Below are positions 54,884 through 64,000 of a stretch of DNA of 64,000 nucleotides, one piece after another. The DNA is from Whitmania pigra. Its lineage: Eukaryota; Annelida; Clitellata; Hirudinida; Haemopidae. The notes beneath the pieces are model-generated. The model was not told the DNA's origin and ran no database searches. It saw only the letters and a list, made by a program, of their open reading frames with translations. The DNA lies in assembly GCA_021613335.1 (NCBI GenBank), contig JAJTWR010000326.1:342001-406000 (forward strand), read 5' to 3'. A program made the position numbers and the translations under genes. How positions within the stretch are numbered: the first letter of the stretch is position 1; each line of letters begins with the position of its first letter.

Positions 54884-57800
54884 ATGGCAGTCCTAAGTAA
54901 AATATTGGCCAAATGTGCTACTCCCCGGAATGCTACTACACTTGTGATTTTGTCAGCTGTTGCTTGGTCTTTGGCTAAAAGAACATCCAACAAGGAAAAA
55001 AGCAGAGGGTTAGTATAGTGGTCGGCATGTCTTTGAGAGCGATATGATTTTTAATTGTAACTTGACCGAATAACTTTTTCAATCTTAAATTTGAATTTAA
55101 GATATTAAGTTATTTGATATAAAAAGTGCATCAAATTCGGAAATTTGTTTCTTGATCAGGTGATGAAATCTAGATAAATAAGGGCCATCCATAAATGATG
55201 CCGCTTTTGGGATTGGAGGGGATTCAAATATCTGTGATGGTGTGTGACATGGGAGGAGAAACTAAAAAATGTGACGTCACATCAATTGAAAATTTTTGGA
55301 ACGTAACCAAAAGAAACAATCTTGTGAAACACAGACTGCAAGCATTTTCTCTGCCAAAATGTTTAAAGCCAGTGAGAATTGCAGCTCAATGGCAAAGAGA
55401 AATTTGTCTCAGACCATTACAAAACCTAAATTTCCTACCGCAATAAATCATAAAAAATAGTAGCACCTATTATGAGCACCTATCAAAGTTAAACTTTTTC
55501 ATTTATATATTACTAACCTTCACTTGTTTCCCTAAGTCAAACACATCTTTTGCTCATTCTAGCCTCTGATGATATCCTTGTTCTTTCTTGAGAGATGGGA
55601 GTTTTTGATTGCATTGACACTTCAATGTTTAGCTGTTTCTGTTACTTGTGGAATATGTGGAGTTAAACAATTTCAGAATTAATGTATGAACTTGTTCTGC
55701 TGAAAACCCTCCTTTTGAAGATTCTCATTTGAAGGTGATCCTTCTGTGATAGCCTCAGTTGGATTTTTCTTTCCTTTTCTGGATTTCACATAAAGTTTTT
55801 CATAACAGTTTTAAAGCAACTGAGCTCATTGGAAATATCAGATCTTGAATAATTTGCCTTTTGAAAGCTAAAGTATGAACTCTTGCTCATTCAGTCTTTT
55901 TCCCCCGTACTTTGATGTCAAACTCGTAATTTCTTCTGCTTCAGGTACTTTTGTAAAGAGCTAATGAAATATTAGACAATTCCTCCAGTAGGATTCCATT
56001 TTCCAATAATTAATTAATTATGCAGATATATGAAATCATTTTTTAGAGATATGATGGACAAATTTTCATGTTTTTTTTTTAAATTAGATCTGAATTCTTT
56101 CATTTCAAAACTCTGAATTTGAATGAAGAACCAAAAAAAAAAATCACAAATTCAAGAGAATATAATTCTCATCTGGGACATAACTGGTTACAAATTGACA
56201 ATAGTATGGTGTATGATATATCACATATATGAAAGAGACATTACATAATTGATAACATGGCGTGCAGGTTAGCCAAATCGGTAACCTGCCTGCATATGGC
56301 ATTAATGGCAGCAGTCGTAATGTGTCGTGTTCGAAACCCAGCCTGCACTGCCGCCAGCGCCCTTGGGAAGGACCACTAAATAAATGGTTACAAGAAGCCT
56401 CCGATGCTATGAACATGAGAAAATTGATGACAACAATGAAAAATGAAGAAAAGACAATAAAAATAACTAACATGTGACAATGATAGATATAGATCAACTG
56501 GGACAATGTTGGGATGCAAACCAAGGAAGGTTTCATACTGGTATTTAAATTATGCAACCAAATTTGAGGGTTTACAATCCTTATTTAAGATGAATGAATA
56601 TGGTGCTCTCAAAGATGTGCCAAAAACTGTATTTGCAAGATGATAATTTTTGCTTTGTTAATGTTTTCCTGTTTCACTTTAAGGGTCAAGAGTTCCAACA
56701 GAGATGAGGTCTCCTATTTCATGCATGAGGTCTTTTAATCACATTCCACACATATTTGATAAGATAATTTTTCTAATTAATGTTTCAAAACTAATTGCAT
56801 CAAATGCAGAAACAGGAGAACAAGGAAAGGGCTGCTGTCAACATGGAATTTTTTAGGTTGGAATTTTTGTTCTGGAAAATATTTATTTTATAACTTATTA
56901 AAAGTTGACATATTTTATAAAAATTGTGACAATATGAGCTATTGTTTGCAGGCAGTTTTTGAAGATTGTCAAGATTATTTTTCCTAGTTGGATTTCTGCT
57001 GAAGTATGAACTAAGATGGTTTCTAAGTGACAGAACAATAAAGATCTTAATAATAACGAACTTGATCAACTAACCATTTTAATGAATATCTTAATATTCA
57101 TAGGGGTGGTATGCTCTATTAGTTGCAATTGCTTTGAGCTCTAGGACATTTTGTGACGTTTGGATGATCAGAAATGGTACCTCCATTGAAAGGTTGTTTC
57201 CCCAAATATTATTGCAATTATTATAATTAATTATATTATTGTAATTAAATATTTTTAATCAATGTATTTAATTTGTAACGTAGTTTAAAATGCGCTTTTT
57301 TCTTTAATATTCTTAATTTGTTCTTAAGTTGTTTATCTGATGAATTTCAGTGCCATCATCAGTCGCAACAAGGAACTTTTTCTGAAACATTTGTTGAAAT
57401 TTATGTATGTCATGCCTGCTGTTAGTATTCACTACTTATTTGTTTGCTCCTTTTTAAATGCTCTAAAATACATTAAACATTAATCTTTCAGATTTCTATT
57501 GTCAATAACATTCTCAAGGTGAATGTGTTTTCCAGCTTTCTAAGTTATAATAACCTAATAAATATTGTAAAATTTTAACTTGAACAGTATGGTTTGGATG
57601 AGTTGAAACTTAGATTTCGAACAAGACTCAGTAACTACCTTTACAGTAAATACTTGAAGTAAGATTGTGGTTTGGTATTTTATTGTTTCAGTTAAGATTG
57701 TTTAAAATTGAATCTGTAAAATATAGAGGTAAAAGTTTGAAATTTTTTGTGGTATAATAACAATTCTTATAATTATTTCAGAAACGATAATACATGCTAT

Positions 57801-60800
57801 ATTTATAAATTTAAAATATACAATGAATAGAAGTGGTTACAATTTGGTAATGTGTTTATTTTCCCATATATTGTGTTAATAATGTTATATTTTCATAATT
57901 TGTCAATATTTCAAGGGGCTTCACTTATTACAAGATGACAAATTTGGACAATCGAGTTGCAAATGCTGACCAATTGTTAACCCAGGATGTTGAGAAACTT
58001 TCCAACTGCATTGGGGAACTTTATTCCAATCTGAGCAAGGTTCACTTTAAGATTTATTATAAGTCTCATCTCACCGAATTTTATTTATCTAATGTTTATC
58101 TAATGTTTATATCTAATGTAAATTTAGTGACATGGTGTTGTACATGTGATAACGTAATACAATTGTTAATGTTAATTTTCCATACTATAACTTCCAGCCT
58201 TCCTTGGATATCATAATTTATGCTCTCAGACTGGCTGGCTCAATAGGTGCCCAAGTAAGTGACATAATTGCTTATTAATTTTTCTGATGTTGATTGCTTC
58301 TCAACGTCCCTAAAACCCCAGCAACCCTCACTATGTTTGATCATCATGTTGATGCTATTTTTATTCATAAATTCAAATAACTTGTTGAATCAGGGCTCAA
58401 TGATTACAAATGAGGAGCTTCTGGTCTCAACGCCATCTATTGTTTTTTTTTATTTTGACCATTTTCTTGGCTTTGCTCTTAAAAAGAAATGTCAATGGAA
58501 TTTGGTTGATTGATTGGCTAGTTGATTTGGCTTTAGAGCTTATGTGATATTTATCATACATCAGGGTCCTCTCTACATGCTTGGTTATCTGATGCTTTCA
58601 GGATTGATCTTGACTAGGTGATATTGGATAATCGTTAATATTTATTTATTGGTTTAAAATTTAAAAAATTTATTATAAATCTTATTGTAAAATAAATGCT
58701 ACATTTTTTGAAACTGTGAATTTCAAGTTAGGCTCTGAGTAGGCTGACCTTAAAGAGTACTTTTTGTGGTTTCAAGGAACACACATTCGTCAAATCATTT
58801 CCCCTTGTATTGAGATTAATTTTTCCTATATTTTATTTTTTTCTTATTTTCATTTTATCATAATCAATTAATATGAAGACTGAGAAGACCAATAGGAAAG
58901 ATGACAGTCTTGGAGCAGAAGTTGGAGGGAGAGTTTCGATATGTCAACTCGAGGCTCATAACAAACAGGTGGGTGATTGGATGCATTGCGTGGAAGATTG
59001 GATGATTTGCATGGATGATTGGATGCATTGCATGGATTCAATAATGTGAATAAAAATATGGTTTATTGCTGCCTCAAGTATTCATATACAAAATTAGCAC
59101 TGGAAGTTATGTCATTGTGGTTGCAGTGAGGAGATTGCATTCTACCAAGGAAACAAGAAGGAACAATCCATCATAGATGCATCTCTCAAGAGGCTTGTTA
59201 GCTCACTTTTTTTTTAAGCTTGTTTTGCATCATTAATAAATTTCACTTAATTTACAAATGGTGTCATTATATGCTTAATAGAAGATTGGTTCTCTTTCAA
59301 TTAAATGATCACAGGTAAACCATTTGAGAGGTCTCATATGCTTCCGATTTACCATGGGACTTGTGGACAATATTATTGCCAAATGTGGGTTAACATTTTA
59401 CATTTATTTGTTTGTTTTTGTAGTTGATTTAAATTAAATTGGTACCGATTGTATCTTTCAGACATAGCAACAGCTGTTGGCTATTATGTTGTCAGTCGTC
59501 CATTTTTAGATATTTCTCATCCAAGACATCTTAACTCATCTCATTCTGAAAGACTTCAGGTGTTTTTTGTTACATTTCACTTAACCATAGTTCATACAAA
59601 TTATTATTATTTTCACTGAATCAATTAATAATGAGATTTAATAGTGGATTTAATAAGTTACATTTATTGGCTTAGCTTAAATTGAATGCCAAATCAATGA
59701 TATGTTGAATACAATACTATATTTAGGATTACTATGAAAGTGGAAGAATGTTAGTGAAGATGGCAGAGGCCATCGGTAGAGTTGTATTGGCAGGAAGAGA
59801 ACTCACCAGATTGGCGGGGTGAGTTTCCGAAGAGTTCCAGTTTACTTTATAAATCTCCACATTTTGAAAAGTCTAGTTTATTTTGCTCTTGCATCTTTGG
59901 TCTCATTAGCAATAATGTTAGTGGCAGCACTTTAGAATATCACCAAGTGAGCTGAATTTCAAACGACATTCAAATGACAGATTCACAGCGAGAGTAACAG
60001 AATTTATACGAGTTTTGGATGATGTCAACTCGGGTCGATATGAGAGGACCATGATGCAAACCTCTGATGGTTCGTTTTTGAGTGCAATTTTTTCACGCAA
60101 TGAAATGGACTGCTACATTAATTAATGTACATTAACAGTAATTAGAATTATAAGTAAATAACAGTAATTAGTAATACTGCTTAGGTCAAAAGTTTCAATT
60201 AGATTCTGACTATTATTATAATATTAATTAATCACGAAAAGAATTTGATACTTTTTAAGGCAAAAATAATTGCATGGAACTTGTACCTGGAAATGGTGAG
60301 CTCATCATAAAAGACAGAATCATCAAGTGAGCTGTTTGTGTGTTTTAAGGATTACATTGTTAGGAATTCAATTTAGTATAAATTATTGATGATATTTTTA
60401 GTGTCTCTCATTTTCATAACTACTTGAAAGGTTTGAAAAAGTGCCTTTGGTGACACCAAATGGTGATGTGCTTGTGAAGGAGTTAACCTTTGAGGTAAAG
60501 AGCTGTGTTGTATTTTGAGAAATTCTGCAATAAACAATGAGTGTGTAACTGTGCCATTACTTATTGTTAATTAATAAACAGTTTTACATTTAAATCCGAC
60601 AAGGTTTCATCTGGCATGAATGTGCTCGTATGTGGACCAAACGGTTGTGGCAAAAGTTCACTGTTCAGGATTCTTGGAGGAGTGAGTAAATTAACTTGTT
60701 TTGCATTTTAAGCCAAGTGTGCATTTTGAATATTTTATATAGTGCATTCAAATTTTGTTAAGATTTTATAGATCTTATTACTTTATTTAATGTACTCTGC

Positions 60801-62275
60801 TGTTATTATTATTATGATTCTCAACAATCTCAGTTGAATTCGCACTATTCACACTACTATTTAATTGGAAAAGTGTTGTTCATTAGTTTTAGCACATTAA
60901 ATAACAATGTTAAATTATCTAGGAACAGATAAAATTTTCTATCTATAAATCTATATATAATCCTCTGCACAAAAGCAAAATTGAATAAATCTTTCAGCTG
61001 TGGCCACTTTTTGGGGGCAAGTTGACCAAACCCGACAACAGTCAGCTATTTTACATTCCACAGGTTTGTAGGCAATAAATAAAAAACTGTTCTATTTGTT
61101 TTTTATGACATTTTATGACTGAAATATCTTTTGTTGTTTGGTGACCAGAAAAGTTATGATTGACCAAATATAAGCCTATATTTTCAGAAACTCAAGAGTA
61201 TTTAAAGAATGCATGAAATTTGCATTTTTCAAAACACTTGGCAAAACAATAAATAATTTGTAACCCACTTTATTTGATCAGACACGTTTTCCCTTTATTA
61301 AGTACTAATACTCATCATCAGAGACCATACATGACTGTTGGAACTCTCAGGGATCAAGTTATTTATCCAGACGAGAAGCATCAAATGATCAGCAAAGGAA
61401 TCACTGACATAGATCTGGAAAAAATATTGTCCAAGGTAATCCACTTTTACAGCTTCCCAGTTTACTAACCTTGATGCTATGAGATTATTATTAAATTGTA
61501 ATGCACCTTGAAAATGTAGCTGCTCTAATATGCAGGCTAATATATCATTTCTTTCCTGGATTGGAGTTACACTTATCTCAACTTCATAGATTTAATTTAT
61601 TAATCCTTAAAATTTTAAATAACTTGAAAAATGTTTTAAAAATTGTTGTTCGTAGATCATTAGTTGATGATGAAAAGACTATTTCAGGTTCAGTTATCTT
61701 ACATCATGGAAAGAGAAGGAGGGTGGGATTCCGTGCAGGATTGGATGGACGTTCTGAGCGGAGGAGAAAAACAACGAATAGCAGTTCGTCTCTGAAACTT
61801 TTTTGACTCAATACTAGTCATAACCTTTTTAAAACTTATACTTCCATTGAATCATTTGAATTATTAATGGTGTTTCCAAGAATGTTCTTACAAAATCAAG
61901 CTTCATTAGCTAAGAAAATAATTACAAAGGTCAATTTATTACCATAGTAACACCTCCTTTAACAGATGGCTAGGCTGTTCTACCACCGCCCCCAATTTGC
62001 CATCCTTGACGAATGTACGAGCGCAGTCAGTGTCGATGTTGAAGGCTTTATGTACGAGTACTCAAGGAAAGTTGGGATAACACTATTCACTGTCTCTCAT
62101 CGAAAATCCCTATGGAAGCACCATGAGGTACCACGAACCTAATATTCGTTCTCTTAAATGTAAAAATATCTCAGAACATGTTTGATTGTAATTCCAGTAC
62201 TATCTATACATGGATGGGAGAGGAACATTTGTCTTCAAGCAGATAACTGAGGACACTCTTGAGTTTGGATCTTGA
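54884..62275 (+). CDS. ABCD3: Peroxisomal ABC half-transporter ABCD3 (PMP70), complete
   Basis: Twenty-five exons sum to 1974 nt (657 residues): 54884-55008, 56684-56708, 56810-56856, 56952-57003, 57104-57192, 57351-57420, 57492-57518, 57588-57658, 57916-58039, 58198-58254, 58565-58617, 58879-58968, 59127-59196, 59315-59384, 59462-59559, 59727-59818, 59981-60069, 60260-60326, 60431-60494, 60604-60681, 60998-61063, 61322-61435, 61688-61783, 61966-62127 and 62198-62275. The N-terminal membrane half is followed by the ABC domain. Motifs seen: the ABCD-family segment [19 protein letters not shown], the EAA-like loop [14 protein letters not shown], Walker [11 protein letters not shown]-loop [19 protein letters not shown], signature LSGGEKQR, Walker [18 protein letters not shown] and switch His [13 protein letters not shown]. 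It ends TEDTLEFGS as in other animals. PMP70 homodimers import branched or long-chain acyl-CoAs into peroxisomes. AATAAA at 62321 is a good polyadenylation signal. Confidence 0.98.
55184..55440. mobile_element. DNA-transposon/MITE terminus in ABCD3 intron 1
   Basis: agggccatccataaatgatg, then gggattggaggggattc and a later tgtgacgtcacatc palindrome, resemble the ends of a DNA transposon whose other copy is at 46164. I did not find the opposite terminus or a target duplication, so the boundaries are approximate. The plus frame at 55195-55446 is not a host gene. Confidence 0.45.
56259..56390 (+). repeat. tRNA-derived SINE in an ABCD3 intron
   Basis: An A-box-like ttagccaaatcggtaacctgcc (56269-56290) and a B-box-like gtgttcgaaaccc (56327-56339) at tRNA-like spacing. 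A GC-rich body (cactgccgccagcgcccttgg) and an A-rich stretch follow. Its 3' body does not match the SINE at 12098-12195, so it is a second family or a different 3' end. Confidence 0.6.
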
Positions 62276-62320
62276 TAACAATGTTTTACATGAAATTCCC
62301 TGGTTATGAATTTTACTGAC

Positions 62321-62363
62321 AATAAACTGACTAGTATTTCTTTTTTAATATTAATACTTTATT
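62321..62363. terminator. Facing polyadenylation signals of ABCD3 and RNASEK genes
   Basis: AATAAA on the plus strand at 62321-62326 lies 46 nt after the ABCD3 stop. TTTATT on the plus strand at 62358-62363 (AATAAA on the minus strand) lies about 183 nt after the RNASEK stop. The two 3' UTRs therefore probably abut or slightly overlap. Confidence 0.7.
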
Positions 62364-62545
62364 CAAATTTCATTTTAACAATTCTGAATAAATCTGTCCT
62401 CAGGCTGAGTTCTGCATCATTACATACAGTCTGGTAGGATATAAAGTTTAATCAACTTTCTAATTAACATTTGACATTACAACAGAAAGAGTTACTAGGT
62501 GCATCTATATACATGATCATCCAATTAAACTGATGGAGCATGGGA

Positions 62546-62923
62546 TCACAGGCGTCCTTGCTTCATGTTAACCTTTATCATTATGGCAGAAATGATAAAA
62601 ACAACGCCGTAGAGAGCTGCGGCAACCCAACAATTGTAAGCATTTTGCTCATAGATTGCACCAACATACTCCCGGGAAAAGTTTGCTTTTTTCCAGGCGA
62701 ATTCATCGATTGCCAAGTCTTCCGCTAAAATAGGCGTCTTAATGTAGAAAAAAACTCCGAGCAATCCCTTAAAGTAACAATTTGATGTTTATAAAAATGA
62801 TATTAGCTTCAATGATATTTCATGAGTTAGTCACGGGATCTTAATCCTTACCAACATGATGACGCCCCATGCGCTGAGCACTGTGCAGCAAACAGAACAT
62901 TTTGGTCCACAGAAAGAAGGCAT
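62546..62923 (-). CDS. RNASEK: Ribonuclease kappa / V-ATPase accessory protein
   Basis: Two exons (62923-62852 and 62767-62546) join in phase to give 97 residues, the usual length for this small family. Exon 1 encodes MPSFCGPKCSVCCTVLSAWG, matching the conserved CGPK N-terminus and first membrane helix (VLSAWGVIML-GLLGVFF). Exon 2 holds the loop (SREYVGAIYEQNAYNCW, with the family motif YEQ-x-YNC) and the second helix (AALYGVVFIISAIMI), then a short basic tail. RNASEK was first described as an endoribonuclease; it was later placed in the V-ATPase membrane sector and is needed for endosome acidification. The gene is tail-to-tail with ABCD3, with 270 nt between stop codons. Confidence 0.95.
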
Positions 62924-64000
62924 TTTGTGCCGACACCAACTCAAATCGGAAAAAAGGCTGAATGAGAAAAACTTACTAAGCCTCTAGATCGGCCGAAACT
63001 GGTCTGGTTCGGTATCAAAACAATCACATATGCTAAAGTATTCGTGACGCCCAATATTTTCATAAATAATTTTCAAAATTAGAATTGTTGAAATTTTGTT
63101 ACTAAATAAATTAAAAAAAAACATATGTGAATAAAAAAATATATAATAAACCGTACTTTAGCTTCAGCATCAGTTGAGATGCTTACTCGAAAGATTAACC
63201 TTTAAAAATTTTTTAGGCTAAAAATCATTTGTAATTACTAATGGCCGAGTCTTAAAAACTGTAAGCAAAATTAATGCCGAGTTTTAACAATTGAGTATTA
63301 ATATTCAACTTTTTGACTTGGCATCCAAGCTTTGACAACAGAAAGGATTGCCAGCTAATTTTAGGAAGAGTTTGAAAAACTGAGTGGCTAAGTCTGCTTT
63401 GGAAAAATTCCAGATCCAGGTATCGTAAACTTAATCATAAATTGTCTGCTGTCAATATCTTTGGCATATTAAAAATTGTATTATGGCCAAATTATTAGTT
63501 TTCCATCTTAACTTATAATAAGTAGTAGTTTCCTGGCATCTGATCTGTTTGATGACGGTGATGATAATCATCATTATTATCACGAAGCGATCGTTATAAC
63601 AATCAAAGCGACATTCTCTCACGAACAAAATTTATAAAAAAGGAAAACCCTAACAAATTCTAATCCCGACTTTGGACTAACTCAGAGTTGTGAAATTAAC
63701 AAGGTGTAACAATAACCACGGCAATCAGCTGTTTAGTGAAACAGACATAACATTATTCCCGCAAAACTGATTTAAATGCATAACTAATTATCGCTGTTTA
63801 GCTTTAGAACAATTTACAAACTTGTATTTGCAAGTGTTGATTTAGTCATCTCTAATTAGTGGATTTTAGGACAAATACCGTTATAAATCGTGTTCGTTAT
63901 AAAATTTGAAGCATCCTTATCGTAAAAAAAGCCAAATTTCAATGTCACTAAACTGTGAATGACGTCTGTTTTACCCCTTTGTTTTTCACATTCAGAATAT
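62924..64000. other. Upstream of RNASEK, nothing further recognised
   Basis: AT-rich sequence with a short GAT/ATC run near 63555-63580. The RNASEK promoter should be at the left end. I see no supported exon on either strand. Confidence 0.5.

Noticed and set aside
55195..55446. 83-codon plus frame in ABCD3 intron 1
   Set aside because: Lies within transposon-like sequence and is not needed to keep ABCD3 in phase.

Overview
The window is nuclear DNA from an invertebrate animal. Its genes are intron-rich, with short GT-AG introns mostly of tens to hundreds of bases. The base composition is AT-rich. Protein similarity is to metazoan families throughout, and there are many trinucleotide microsatellites, hAT transposons, tRNA-derived SINEs and a LINE with an RNase H domain. 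The sequence does not settle the phylum. Gene models were built by hand from splice sites, reading-frame phase and remembered family motifs; phases close across every junction reported except where stated.

Layout. 1-4299 (-): 5' part of a BK/Slo calcium-activated potassium channel gene (S0 to S4), running off the left edge. 6653-8843 (-): an eight-exon gene of uncertain family, possibly Lines-like. 9376-12195: a transposon cluster, with a hAT relic carrying a nested non-LTR fragment, then a tRNA-derived SINE split by a 250-bp MITE. 13539-15620 (-): AKAP17A-like splicing factor/PKA anchor. 16453-18959 (+): RNF212/ZHP-3-like meiotic RING protein, head-to-head with AKAP17A and tail-to-tail with 19186-26990 (-), a complete 23-exon 6-phosphofructokinase. 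28260-29160: a 30-bp minisatellite. 31751-41475 (-): complete 21-exon OSBPL9-type oxysterol-binding-protein-related gene. 43266-45493: second hAT element. 46993-48916 (+): a short TRIP12-like HECT ubiquitin ligase with at most one tiny intron. 49001-54540: a block of decayed mobile DNA (I-like LINE, (AAT)n run, hAT relics, Helitron/PIF1-like fragment). 54884-62275 (+): complete 25-exon ABCD3/PMP70 peroxisomal transporter, tail-to-tail with 62546-62923 (-), a two-exon RNASEK gene.

The host genes are unrelated housekeeping or cell-type genes (ion channel, glycolysis, lipid transfer, peroxisomal import, V-ATPase accessory factor, meiosis, splicing) and form no pathway or operon. The most interesting non-genic signals are: a SINE whose 3' end matches the 3' end of the local LINE; hAT-family insertions with perfect 8-bp target duplications lying in tRNA-like A-box sequence; and nested insertions that let relative ages be read. 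I saw no CRISPR array, no complete tRNA or rRNA gene, and no convincing new multi-gene system.
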